Assembly: GCA_041228285.1 (NCBI GenBank)
Contig: CP166133.1
Location: 1,955,380-2,019,379 of the forward strand
Source: Neisseriaceae bacterium CLB008
Lineage (GTDB): Bacteria; Pseudomonadota; Gammaproteobacteria; Burkholderiales; Neisseriaceae
Direction of reading: 5' to 3'
DNA: 64,000 nt
The notes under the pieces: generated by a model
Told to the model about the DNA's origin: nothing
Seen by the model: only the letters and a program-made list of their open reading frames with translations
The model's database searches: none
Part shown: in pieces, positions 44,458 to 54,033 of the stretch
Position numbering within the stretch: the stretch's first letter is position 1
Layout: every line of letters begins with the position of its first letter
Translations under genes and position numbers: made by a program

Positions 44458-45834
44458 ATGAATTCAATTTCAACCGCCAAAGTACAACAGGTCATTGAGG
44501 CGTTCTTATCAGAGCAACTGCATAAAAAAAGTGACTCGGACCAAAAAAAGCTTGCCCAAGCACTCGCCCTGTCTGATCCGGAGACCGAAGCATTAGCCTT
44601 AGCCAATCTTGAAGAACTAGGGATAAAGTACAGTCTCGACGTTTGGATGGCCGACGCCGCCAATCGCATGGCCAAACAGCTCACCTTTGGCACCCACATC
44701 AGCAAAGGCATCCACCCCGACGCCAAAGGCGACAACGTCAATGCCTCAGCGCTCATGCCGCTGCCCAACCATTTAGTAGGCAGCCAAATCCTTTCCAAAC
44801 CGGCCCTAGATGCCAACGGCAATGCAGCTGCTTTGCCTTTAGCCAGTTTTTTCAACCTAGAAGTTGATGCCATCATCAACAAGACCAAACTCAGAGACTT
44901 GATTCAAAACGACCATCCGGCACTCTCTGGCTGCTTTCACAGTGACATGGCTACTTCCAACGACTTTCAGACACAATTTAAGCTGGCGTTAAATACGCCG
45001 CTCACCCAGCCCAGCACGCATGAACGTAACAAGCAGCTACTGTGGCCACGCCAAGGTCATCATGCCATTGCCGCCGATGACTACGTTTGCTTGGTGCCGC
45101 TACACCCATCAGCACTCACCCACGCTTTGTATCAACGCATTAACTCTCAGCGCTATTCAGAAGCCAATAAGCAGGCACGCGACAACCGCAAAAAAAAGAA
45201 CGCTACTCAAACGCCCTACTTAAGCATGCATGATCTGGCTTATGTCCAGCTAGGCGGCACCAAACCCCAAAACATCAGCCAACTGACCAGTAGCCAAGGC
45301 GGTAAAAACTACTTACTACCCTCTTTACCACCACGGCTGAATGCAGGTACGGCTTTATTGCCCAGTAAACAGCAAACCACCTTCTTCAATAACAGCCTTA
45401 AATACCACTGCTACTTTGGGATTGAAACCTTGCTCGCAGCCTTGGCTCATTCGGACAACACCATGGCCATTCGGGCGCAGCGTGATGCCGGTATCGACAT
45501 GATCATTGGCGTGATTTTGTCTAGTGCTCAGCACCTTCAACAAACCCTGCCTGCTGGCTGGAGCCGCGGCCATCAGCTCAGTATGGCTGAAAAATATTGG
45601 CTAGATCCACATCGTGGCACACTTAAAGACGAGACTATTTTTCAACAACAGCAGGCTCTAGGCACATGGCAAAAAGACATTGAACAGCTGTTTGGCCTAT
45701 GGCTAAACGGTATTTTACAAAAAGCCTTTCCCAAGCAGGCCAATCACTTTACCGACACCGAACGTCTAGCCTGGCGCCAAGCGTTACAAACCGCGATCAA
45801 AGCCAGCCAACGGCGCCAAGAAGGAGTATTTTGA
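44458..45834 (+). CDS. csy1: Type I-F Csy1 (Cas8f), large subunit of the surveillance complex
   Basis: 458 residues from the ATG at 44458, preceded by AGAGG; the longer frame from 44410 begins inside the upstream inverted repeat and lacks a good site. The gene is identified by the I-F order and by segments such as FGTHISKGIHPDAKGDNVN and QLGGTKPQNISQLTSSQGGKNYLLPSLPP, which match Csy1. It holds the crRNA 5' handle with Csy2 and takes part in PAM recognition. Its stop overlaps the csy2 start (TGATG). Confidence 0.94.
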   Translation: MNSISTAKVQQVIEAFLSEQLHKKSDSDQKKLAQALALSDPETEALALANLEELGIKYSLDVWMADAANRMAKQLTFGTHISKGIHPDAKGDNVNASALMPLPNHLVGSQILSKPALDANGNAAALPLASFFNLEVDAIINKTKLRDLIQNDHPALSGCFHSDMATSNDFQTQFKLALNTPLTQPSTHERNKQLLWPRQGHHAIAADDYVCLVPLHPSALTHALYQRINSQRYSEANKQARDNRKKKNATQTPYLSMHDLAYVQLGGTKPQNISQLTSSQGGKNYLLPSLPPRLNAGTALLPSKQQTTFFNNSLKYHCYFGIETLLAALAHSDNTMAIRAQRDAGIDMIIGVILSSAQHLQQTLPAGWSRGHQLSMAEKYWLDPHRGTLKDETIFQQQQALGTWQKDIEQLFGLWLNGILQKAFPKQANHFTDTERLAWRQALQTAIKASQRRQEGVF

Positions 45835-46742
45835 TGCAACATCGCCACTATTTATTGTTTGATCGTGTGGTCATTCAGGGCGCCAATGCGATTTCTAGCC
45901 CGCTCACCTATGGCTTCCCAGCCATTAGTGGCTTTATCGGCGCCATCCATGCCTTAAGCCGCCACCTAAATCAACCTGATAAAATTGCCTTAGATGGTGT
46001 ACTCATCGCCAGTCATAGCTGTGACGTCCAGGCCTATCGCCCCCATCCCTATGCTGACTATAGCTTTAATCAAAGCCGTAACCCAATTAAAAAAGATGGC
46101 AAAACCGCAGCCATCGTCGAGGAAGGCAAGGCCCACCTCATTGTCAGCCTAGTGGTCGAGGTCTACACCGAAAGCCGTAAAACCTTGCGTGAAGATAAAG
46201 CCGAACTGGCCTTTCTACAGCAGTGTAGAGAAGGCCTAATGCAGCAACGCATGGCCGGCGGCAGCATTTTGAGCATTGGCCAAGTTGAACTGTTTGAAAT
46301 TGAAGCTCATCAAGCGTTGCGTACTGCTTTAATGCCTGCTTTTGTGTTAATGGACGCCGGCGATGCCCTTTCAGAACTGACGGCTCATTTACAAGAAAAT
46401 CGCCCCTCCGCCACCGCTCTAGACGTTTTTGTCGAGCTATCAACCCTACACCATACCCCTCAGGATAATGATCAATGGCAAACCAGCAGCATCAAATCCG
46501 GCTATGGCTGGTTGGTGCCCATGCCGGTCGGCTATCAGGGCTTAACCGATCGATTTGATGCAGGCGTCTTAGCCAACTGCCGCCATCAGGACTATCCTAG
46601 CCACTATGTGGAATGCCTCTACGGTTTAGGCAAATGGGTCTTCCCCTACCGCTTACAAGACACTTTTGAACAGGCTTTTTGGCGCTACAGCCAGCCTCAA
46701 GATCATGTTTATTTACTTTCACAATCTCCTGCTGCACATTAA
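45834..46742 (+). CDS. csy2: Type I-F Csy2 (Cas5f)
   Basis: 302 residues from the ATG at 45834, which overlaps the csy1 stop; GGAG lies 8 bases before. It starts HYLLFDRVVIQGANAISSPLTYGFPAISGFIGAIHAL, the RAMP-like start of Csy2, and has SGYGWLVPMPVGYQGL late. It pairs with Csy1 to cap the crRNA 5' end. The longer frame from 45699 lies inside csy1 and is not used. Confidence 0.94.
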   Translation: MQHRHYLLFDRVVIQGANAISSPLTYGFPAISGFIGAIHALSRHLNQPDKIALDGVLIASHSCDVQAYRPHPYADYSFNQSRNPIKKDGKTAAIVEEGKAHLIVSLVVEVYTESRKTLREDKAELAFLQQCREGLMQQRMAGGSILSIGQVELFEIEAHQALRTALMPAFVLMDAGDALSELTAHLQENRPSATALDVFVELSTLHHTPQDNDQWQTSSIKSGYGWLVPMPVGYQGLTDRFDAGVLANCRHQDYPSHYVECLYGLGKWVFPYRLQDTFEQAFWRYSQPQDHVYLLSQSPAAH

Positions 46743-46759
46743 TTCACAAGGAATCAACG

Positions 46760-47770
46760 ATGTCTAAATTACAAACTGCTTCTGTTTTGGCTTTTGAGCG
46801 CAACCTAGATGTTTCTGACGCCATTTTTCAGCAAACCGACAGCGCCCAAGCCAACGCCCCCATCAAGCCGGTTCTGGTGACTGAAAAATCAGTACGTGGG
46901 ACGATCTCTAATCGCTTAAAAAATGCCATCAGCAATGATCCGGCCAAAATGGATGCTGAAACAGAAAAAGCCAACCTGCAAAAAGTCGACGTGGCCACCC
47001 TAGATCACGATCAAGACACCTTAATAGTGAGCTGGAGCTGTAAGGTTTTGCCCTTTACCGGCAAGCCTTGCGTGTGTAATGACCAAGCTTATCAAACCAA
47101 ACTGATGCAGGTGGTTGAAGGATACTTAAACAAACATGGCCTAAGTGAACTGGCCCGACGCTACGCCACCAACATTGTCAATGCTCGTTGGCTCTGGCGT
47201 AACCGCATGGGCGCGGAAACCATTGAAGTTAGCGTGCAATATCAAGAAGCAGGCACAACCAAAACGCTCAGCTTTACCGACGCCAAGCAATACGGCCTCA
47301 ACGACTTTAGCCAACAAGACGCTAATATTGACCAACTGGCACAACTGATCGAAAAAGGCCTGAATGGCGAGCAGTTTGTGATTCTATACGTCACTGCCAA
47401 GGCCAAAATTGGCTATGGACAAGAAGCCTATCCGTCGCAAGAATTGATTTTGGACACTGGTAAGGAAAAGAGCAAGGTTTTGTATCAAGTCAACGGCCAC
47501 GCAGGCATGCACTCACAAAAAATCAGCAACGCCATTCGCACCATCGACACCTGGTATCAAGACCAAGCACCATTCCCAATCGCCATTGAGCCCTACGGCG
47601 CCGTGACTACGTTAGGCACTGCTTTTAGACAGCCGAAACAAAAGCAAGATTTTTACACCCACTTTGACGCCTGGGTATTGAAGGATGAGCAGCCCGAAGT
47701 GGCACAGCAACATTACGTAATGGGCGTTTTGATTCGCGGCGGCGTGTTTGGTGCCAGCGGTAAGGAGTAA
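46760..47770 (+). CDS. csy3: Type I-F Csy3 (Cas7f), backbone subunit
   Basis: 336 residues from the ATG at 46760, after AAGGAATCAACG. LQTASVLAFERNLDVSDAIF, NIVNARWLWRNRMGAETIEV and GVFGASG are typical Csy3 segments. Six copies normally line the crRNA spacer in the complex. It follows csy2 by 17 bases. Confidence 0.95.
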   Translation: MSKLQTASVLAFERNLDVSDAIFQQTDSAQANAPIKPVLVTEKSVRGTISNRLKNAISNDPAKMDAETEKANLQKVDVATLDHDQDTLIVSWSCKVLPFTGKPCVCNDQAYQTKLMQVVEGYLNKHGLSELARRYATNIVNARWLWRNRMGAETIEVSVQYQEAGTTKTLSFTDAKQYGLNDFSQQDANIDQLAQLIEKGLNGEQFVILYVTAKAKIGYGQEAYPSQELILDTGKEKSKVLYQVNGHAGMHSQKISNAIRTIDTWYQDQAPFPIAIEPYGAVTTLGTAFRQPKQKQDFYTHFDAWVLKDEQPEVAQQHYVMGVLIRGGVFGASGKE

Positions 47771-47773
47771 ACC

Positions 47774-48349
47774 ATGTCGATGCTGACACACTACTTTGAG
47801 CTAAAAGCCATTCCCCATGCCGAGCTCACCCAAACCATGGTCATCAGCCATTTAATGCAGCTTCTGCATCAGCACCTCCCTGCTTTTGAAGGCAGTCTGG
47901 GTTTGGGTTTCCCTGCCTATGGCCAATTGAATACCTTGGGCGGCATTATTAGAGTGCATGGGCCACATACTCAGGTGGCCAACTTAGCCCATGCTCTACA
48001 GCAGCAACCCGACTGCATGGACTACGCCCTATTGAGCCAGCCAGAAGCCATTCCTTTAACCGTGAGCGAGCACCATTGCTTTCAACGCGTACATACGAAA
48101 GGGCGAAGTGATTTTAAACGCGCCCAAAAGCGGCTGATGGCGCAGGGAAAATGGTCGGAAGAGGTGGCCCATAACATGACTGAAAAATTTAGCCGCTCAC
48201 CCAACCTACCTCATATCCATTTACGTAGCCTCAGCACCAAACAGCCCAATTTTATGCTGTACATCAAACGCAGTAAATTGAAGCAAGCCGTCGACGGCTC
48301 TTTTAATGCCTATGGGTTAAGCCTACAGGCCAGCGTACCGGTTTTTTAG
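47774..48349 (+). CDS. cas6f: Type I-F Cas6f (Csy4), pre-crRNA endonuclease
   Basis: 191 residues. MLTHYFELKAIPHAEL, then LMQLLHQHL with His32 matching catalytic His29 of Pseudomonas Csy4, HIHLRSLSTKQPNFMLYIKR with the second catalytic Ser, and the C-terminal FNAYGLSLQ. It cuts pre-crRNA just 3' of the repeat stem, leaving the handle CTTAGAAA in both arrays. It lies 3 bases after csy3 and ends the operon. Confidence 0.95.
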   Translation: MSMLTHYFELKAIPHAELTQTMVISHLMQLLHQHLPAFEGSLGLGFPAYGQLNTLGGIIRVHGPHTQVANLAHALQQQPDCMDYALLSQPEAIPLTVSEHHCFQRVHTKGRSDFKRAQKRLMAQGKWSEEVAHNMTEKFSRSPNLPHIHLRSLSTKQPNFMLYIKRSKLKQAVDGSFNAYGLSLQASVPVF

Positions 48350-48369
48350 AACGTAATAAATTAGCAAAC

Positions 48370-48411
48370 ACCAGCATTAAACCAGCCCATAGTTTGTGGT
48401 TTAGTGCTGGT
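48370..48411 (+). terminator. Hairpin after the cas operon
   Basis: ACCAGCATTAAACC (48370-48383) pairs with GGTTTAGTGCTGGT (48398-48411) with one G-U position; 20 bases after the cas6f stop. There is no U-tract, so it may terminate only partially. Confidence 0.6.
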
Positions 48412-48489
48412 TTAGTGCGTTCACACCACACACCTCTGAACTTAGCCTTTTTTTATTCGCCACACGCCTTAAGCACTCCCTGAACACTA

Positions 48490-48618
48490 ACCCTTTTTTT
48501 AACCACTTACGTTAACCCTTATCCAGACTGGCCCCACAACCGCACTTTTAAAAAGGGCTTTTCATAAAAAAACTGCTACAACCCTTACGCCGCCAATCAT
48601 TCTGATATTTGGGCACCA
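48490..48618 (+). promoter_or_regulatory. Leader of CRISPR array 2
   Basis: ACCCTTTTTTTA (48490-48501) is 117 bases before the first repeat, as in leader 1. AAAAAGGG (GGG at 48555-48557), CAATCATT (48594-48601) and terminal ACCA fall at the same offsets. The rest differs, so these blocks are likely functional. Confidence 0.75.
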
Positions 48619-49666
48619 GCTCTCCGCCGCATAGGCGGCTTAGAAAATGTGCGACGGGTTGCCAGCATAATCATAATCGCTCTCCGCCGCATAGGCGGCT
48701 TAGAAATGCACCTGCCAGCCTTTTATAAATGACTAAAAGCTCTCCGCCGCATAGGCGGCTTAGAAAGCCTTTGATGTAGGCACCAACTGTGTATTTGCGC
48801 TCTCCGCCGCATAGGCGGCTTAGAAATTATCGTAACAAGCGCACGATGGAATTATCAGGCTCTCCGCCGCATAGGCGGCTTAGAAATATGTCGAAATGAT
48901 CAGCGTCAAGCTGTCTTAGCTCTCCGCCGCATAGGCGGCTTAGAAATTAAACGGTAATGGCTTAGGAATTAAGCCCTTGCTCTCCGCCGCATAGGCGGCT
49001 TAGAAAATAATAATTAATGAGGAATGCTGCTACACGCAGCTCTCCGCCGCATAGGCGGCTTAGAAATTAAAAGCGTGGATGCTTTACGACAATGAATAGC
49101 TCTCCGCCGCATAGGCGGCTTAGAAATTCGTTGCTTCTGATTTCATATTGAGCGAACCGCTCTCCGCCGCATAGGCGGCTTAGAAATTGGCCTCATGCAA
49201 TAAGGTCAAATCCCTGTCGCTCTCCGCCGCATAGGCGGCTTAGAAAATGAACGAATCAGAATACAACGTTTTGTTTGAGCTCTCCGCCGCATAGGCGGCT
49301 TAGAAAAATCTAAGCCCCCACCAAGGGGCTTACGTGGGGCTCTCCGCCGCATAGGCGGCTTAGAAATCAAGAGTAAATTCTTTTCGCACATCAACCCCGC
49401 TCTCCGCCGCATAGGCGGCTTAGAAAAGGTTACGGACGTATTGCTCGACGGTGTCCTCGCTCTCCGCCGCATAGGCGGCTTAGAAATTGTGGGTTTACCC
49501 TAGCGGCAACAAATCTTGGCTCTCCGCCGCATAGGCGGCTTAGAAAAAGACCGAATTCGAGGGCTATGTACCGGCTATGTTCACCGCCGCATAGGCGGCT
49601 TAGAAATTGGACTGGTGTCAATAACTCTATGAAAAACCGCTCTCCGCCGCATAGGCGGCAACAAAT
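48619..49666 (+). CRISPR. CRISPR array 2, type I-F, 18 repeats (last degenerate) / 17 spacers
   Basis: 28-bp repeats with an exact 60-bp period and 32-nt spacers, read on the plus strand. The first 16 repeats begin GCTCTCC instead of the GTTCACC of array 1; stem CCGCC/GGCGG, loop GCATA and handle CTTAGAAA are unchanged. The 17th repeat (49579-49606) has the array 1 form GTTCACC. The 18th (49639-49666) begins GCTCTCC but its 3' end has decayed to GGCGGCAACAAAT, marking the trailer end. The leader is on the cas6f side. Confidence 0.97.
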
Positions 49667-49727
49667 AACACACGCCCACCCCAACGATAAAACAACAGCC
49701 CACCCCTTAAAACCATCACTAGCGCAT

Positions 49728-49755
49728 AAAAAAATCCAGCCTCTGGGCTGGATTT
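49728..49755 (-). terminator. Terminator of the dapD transcript
   Basis: AAATCCAGCC (49732-49741) pairs with GGCTGGATTT (49746-49755), loop TCTG; followed on the minus strand by a U-run. Confidence 0.88.
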
Positions 49756-49781
49756 CAAAATAACGTATATTAAAACTGTGC

Positions 49782-50603
49782 TTAAATGCCGCGTAACAGC
49801 TCATTTACACCTACTTTGGCTCGGGTTTTGGCGTCGACCTTTTTCACGATCACCGCACAGTAAAGGCTGTGACTGCCGTCGGCAGCAGGCAAACTACCGG
49901 ACACCACAACCGACCCAGCGGGCACACGCCCATAGGTAACGGTGCCGGTTTCGCGGTCGTAGATCTTGGTTGATTGGCCGATGTAGACGCCCATGGAGAT
50001 CACGGCGCCCTCTTCGACAATCACGCCTTCGACGATTTCAGAACGGGCACCAATAAAGCAATGGTCTTCAATAATGGTTGGGCCTGCCTGTAATGGCTCA
50101 AGCACGCCGCCAATGCCCACCCCGCCCGACAGGTGAACGCCCTTACCAATTTGGGCGCAGGAGCCTACCGTGGCCCAAGTGTCGATCATGGCTCCTTCAT
50201 CAATGTAGGCGCCAATGTTCACGTATGAGGGCATCAACACCGTATTAGGCGCAATAAAGGCACCGCGTCTGGCGATGGCACCGGGCACCACGCGGATACC
50301 AGCGGCCTCAAACTGAGCCTGATCCCATTGAGCAAACTTGGTAGGGACTTTATCAAACAGGCGGTTCACCCCATCGTCGGCGACGGCGTTGGGTTTAATC
50401 CGAAACGACAGCAGCACGGCTTTTTTCACCCATTCATGCACCACCCAATTTTTTGCCTGTTTTTCCGCCACCCTTAACGTGCCTTGATCCAAAGCAGTAA
50501 TCACGGCTTCAATGGCCTCGGCCACCTCAGGCGTAACGGTTTCGGGCGTAATTTGCGCACGGTTTTCAAAAGCAGATTCAATAATAGGTTGGTATTTGTT
50601 CAT
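49782..50603 (-). CDS. dapD: Tetrahydrodipicolinate N-succinyltransferase DapD
   Basis: 273 residues, the normal length. It transfers succinate from succinyl-CoA to tetrahydrodipicolinate in lysine and diaminopimelate synthesis. The left-handed beta-helix hexapeptides run through [48 protein letters not shown] (split by strands) to [15 protein letters not shown]. It follows aat by 12 bases and may be co-transcribed with it. dapB lies nearby on the other strand. Confidence 0.96.
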   Translation of the reverse strand: MNKYQPIIESAFENRAQITPETVTPEVAEAIEAVITALDQGTLRVAEKQAKNWVVHEWVKKAVLLSFRIKPNAVADDGVNRLFDKVPTKFAQWDQAQFEAAGIRVVPGAIARRGAFIAPNTVLMPSYVNIGAYIDEGAMIDTWATVGSCAQIGKGVHLSGGVGIGGVLEPLQAGPTIIEDHCFIGARSEIVEGVIVEEGAVISMGVYIGQSTKIYDRETGTVTYGRVPAGSVVVSGSLPAADGSHSLYCAVIVKKVDAKTRAKVGVNELLRGI

Positions 50604-50615
50604 ATTTTCTCGCAG

Positions 50616-51326
50616 TTATGGCTGAGAAATGACCAAATCAGCAGACACCAAGGGCGATGCCAACGGCTGGGCACATTCAGTTTGTAAATGGTGATAGAAG
50701 GGTAAAAAAGGCAAAAGTTCAGAGCCAAAGCGCGCCAGATGTGGTGTGTCCATCTGGCAGTCAATGAGCCCAACGCCGCAGGCATGTAGATGCCTTACCG
50801 CGTGCACAAACGCTATTTTAGAAGCATTTGCGGCTAATGCAAACATGGATTCACCAAAAAACACGCGACCGATCTGAACCCCGTAAAGGCCACCTTGTAG
50901 CCGCCATTGCCCATCGGGGTCTTGGCGCCAGTATTCAAACGAGTGGGCATGGCCGGCCCTATGTAAGGCCGAATAGGCGCTGCGCATCTGATCGGTAATC
51001 CATGTACCGCCCTGTTCGGGGCGCACCACGTCGGCGCAGTGCTGTATGACCTGATCAAAGGCTTGATTAAGGGTGACTTTATAGGCAGTATTGCGTAAGG
51101 TTTTTTGCAGTGACCGACCCACGTGCAGCTTGGGTGGTAGAAGAATAGTTCGTGGGGCTAAAGCCCACCAACAAATCGGTTCGCCCTCAGAAAACCAAGG
51201 GAATACGCCGTGCTCATAGGCTGCGACCAGCTGTGGCACACTGAGCTCACCGCCGATCGCAATCAAACCATCATTGGTGTCGATGGCTTGTTCGATCATC
51301 GGTAAGGTAAACTCAAATACGCCCAA
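50616..51326 (-). CDS. aat: Leucyl/phenylalanyl-tRNA-protein transferase Aat
   Basis: 236 residues. GLIAIGGELSVPQLVAAYEHGVFPWFSEGEPICWWALAPRTIL (read in two adjoining motifs) and HSFEYWRQDPDGQWRLQGGLYGVQIGRVFFGESMF define the family. It adds Leu or Phe to N-terminal Arg/Lys of proteins for ClpAP degradation. It lies between dapD and fur, all on the minus strand. Confidence 0.95.
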   Translation of the reverse strand: MGVFEFTLPMIEQAIDTNDGLIAIGGELSVPQLVAAYEHGVFPWFSEGEPICWWALAPRTILLPPKLHVGRSLQKTLRNTAYKVTLNQAFDQVIQHCADVVRPEQGGTWITDQMRSAYSALHRAGHAHSFEYWRQDPDGQWRLQGGLYGVQIGRVFFGESMFALAANASKIAFVHAVRHLHACGVGLIDCQMDTPHLARFGSELLPFLPFYHHLQTECAQPLASPLVSADLVISQP

Positions 51327-51347
51327 GCGTGGCCTCAGTATCGTTGG

Positions 51348-51773
51348 TTAGGCTTTAACTTTAGCCTGGCAATCAGGACACACACCGTACATATACAAAG
51401 CATGGTCAATCATGCGGTAACCTTGCTCTTTAGCGATTTGCTCCTGACGCTCTTCGATTTTCTTATCGAAGAATTCAGTAATGTTGCCACACTCGACGCA
51501 CACTAAGTGGTCGTGGTGACCGCCACGGTTCAGCTCGTACACGGCTTTACCGGTTTCGAAGTGGTGGCGGACCAAAATGCCGGCCTGCTCGAATTGGGTT
51601 AATACGCGATAAATGGTAGCCACGCCAATATCTGCATCTTCTTCTAGCAATAAACGATAAATGTCTTCGGCAGTCAAATGACAATTAGGGCAGCTATCAA
51701 ACAGGTCTAAAATTTTCAGTCGTGGAACGGTTACTTTTAGGCCGCTGTCTTTCAGATGATTCACATGGTTCAT
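51348..51773 (-). CDS. fur: Ferric uptake regulator Fur
   Basis: 141 residues from the ATG at 51773, giving MNHVNHLKDSGLKVTVPRLKILDLF, close in form to neisserial Fur; an upstream GTG at 51785 is possible. Winged-helix residues TAEDIYRLLLEEDADIGVATIYRVLTQFE, metal-site GHHDHLVCVECGNITEF and the C-terminal CPDCQAK are all present. It represses iron uptake when iron is plentiful; the fhu operon at 2-7 kb is a likely target. It is divergent from bamE, as in Neisseria. Confidence 0.95.
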   Translation of the reverse strand: MNHVNHLKDSGLKVTVPRLKILDLFDSCPNCHLTAEDIYRLLLEEDADIGVATIYRVLTQFEQAGILVRHHFETGKAVYELNRGGHHDHLVCVECGNITEFFDKKIEERQEQIAKEQGYRMIDHALYMYGVCPDCQAKVKA

Positions 51774-51903
51774 AAGGAATATCACTCAAGTATAAATTAC
51801 GGTTATAATACCTACTTAAACTGCTTTTGCCCACCGCTAGATGATTTTAACCCATTCCCTAGCCGCCTGGCATTCTTCCATTTAAACAGTAAAGGCCACG
51901 CAG

Positions 51904-53078
<1,175 letters not shown>

Positions 53079-53096
53079 GCCTAGGCAACACCCAAT

Positions 53097-53128
53097 AAAA
53101 AAGCTGCGTGATTCACGCAGCTTTTTTT
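53097..53128. terminator. Bidirectional terminator between dapB and thiD
   Basis: GCTGCGT (53103-53109) pairs with ACGCAGC (53115-53121), flanked by A-run and a T7 run. Serves two convergent genes. Confidence 0.9.
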
Positions 53129-53140
53129 ACCCGTTCGCCG

Positions 53141-53974
53141 TCAACACCAAGGATGAAAATGCTGTAAAGGGCCCTCGCCCTGACCCACATCCAGCTCTCC
53201 ACTGCGCGCAATAGCTACCGCCACATAGTCTTTCGCCTGCTGGACAGCACGCGGCAGATCACGGTCACATTGGGCATAGGCCACGGCCAAAGCCGACGAC
53301 AGGGTACAGCCTGTGCCGTGGGTACTGCTGGCGGCACTACGCGGGCCGACGAACAGCTGTGGCTCAAGACCTGGCCGACTCAAACAGTCCACCGCCGGCG
53401 CCGTCATCGGCAGATGCCCCCCTTTCAACAACACCGCCTTAAGCCCTAGATCACACAAGGCCTGCGCTTGCGCTTTCATGGTCGCGACATCCAACGCTTC
53501 AGCCACGCCCAGTAAGCGCGCCGCCTCAGGAATATTAGGCGTCACCACATCGACTAGCGGCAGCAATTCTTGTACCAATAAAACGCCGGCCTCACCACTG
53601 AGAAACGCCTGTCCCGTCGTTGCCGACAGTACTGGGTCCAAAACCACAAATTCAGGCTGCCAACGCTGCAAGACGTTGATGACAGCGCCCACGCTGGCCA
53701 CATTGGTCAACATGCCCACCTTCACTACATCAATGCGTACATCAGCGAACACAGCATCACACTGCGCTTCGATGACGTCACCGGGAATGGGGTGCACCGC
53801 CCGCACGCCCAGAGTGTTCTGGGCCGTTACCGCCGTAATGGCACTACAGCCATAGGCGCCCAGCGCAGCAAAGGTTTTTAAATCAGCCTGTATGCCTGCA
53901 CCAGCGCTGGAATCAGAGCCAGCAATGGTTAGGGCATGAACAATCGGCACAGGCGTTGAAGTTAGCTTCATCAT
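53141..53974 (-). CDS. thiD: Hydroxymethylpyrimidine (phosphate) kinase ThiD
   Basis: 277 residues. ALTIAGSDSSAGAGIQADLKTFAALGAYG at the start, VLDPVLSATTGQAFL and the ATP/anion loop STHGTGCTLSSALA are diagnostic. It phosphorylates HMP and HMP-P for thiamine synthesis. The start is one of two adjacent Met codons. A hairpin separates it from the DUF945 gene upstream. Confidence 0.93.
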   Translation of the reverse strand: MMKLTSTPVPIVHALTIAGSDSSAGAGIQADLKTFAALGAYGCSAITAVTAQNTLGVRAVHPIPGDVIEAQCDAVFADVRIDVVKVGMLTNVASVGAVINVLQRWQPEFVVLDPVLSATTGQAFLSGEAGVLLVQELLPLVDVVTPNIPEAARLLGVAEALDVATMKAQAQALCDLGLKAVLLKGGHLPMTAPAVDCLSRPGLEPQLFVGPRSAASSTHGTGCTLSSALAVAYAQCDRDLPRAVQQAKDYVAVAIARSGELDVGQGEGPLQHFHPWC

Positions 53975-53993
53975 GGCTCATCATTCAGTCAAT

Positions 53994-54017
53994 AAAAAGC
54001 CAGCCCGAAGGCTGGCT
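53994..54017 (-). terminator. Terminator after the DUF945 gene
   Basis: AGCCAGCC pairs with GGCTGGCT, loop CGAA; on the minus strand a U5 run follows. It lies 17 bases past the DUF945 stop. Confidence 0.85.
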
Positions 54018-54033
54018 AGGTGAGTCAATTCGC

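Noticed and set aside
49206-49804. Similar open frames over array 2
   Set aside because: Same cause: repeat translation, with no ribosome site or protein family.
53640-53670. TTCAGGCTGCC as a Neisseriaceae DNA uptake sequence
   Set aside because: Only a single copy of this form was noticed; uptake sequences should recur many times in 64 kb.
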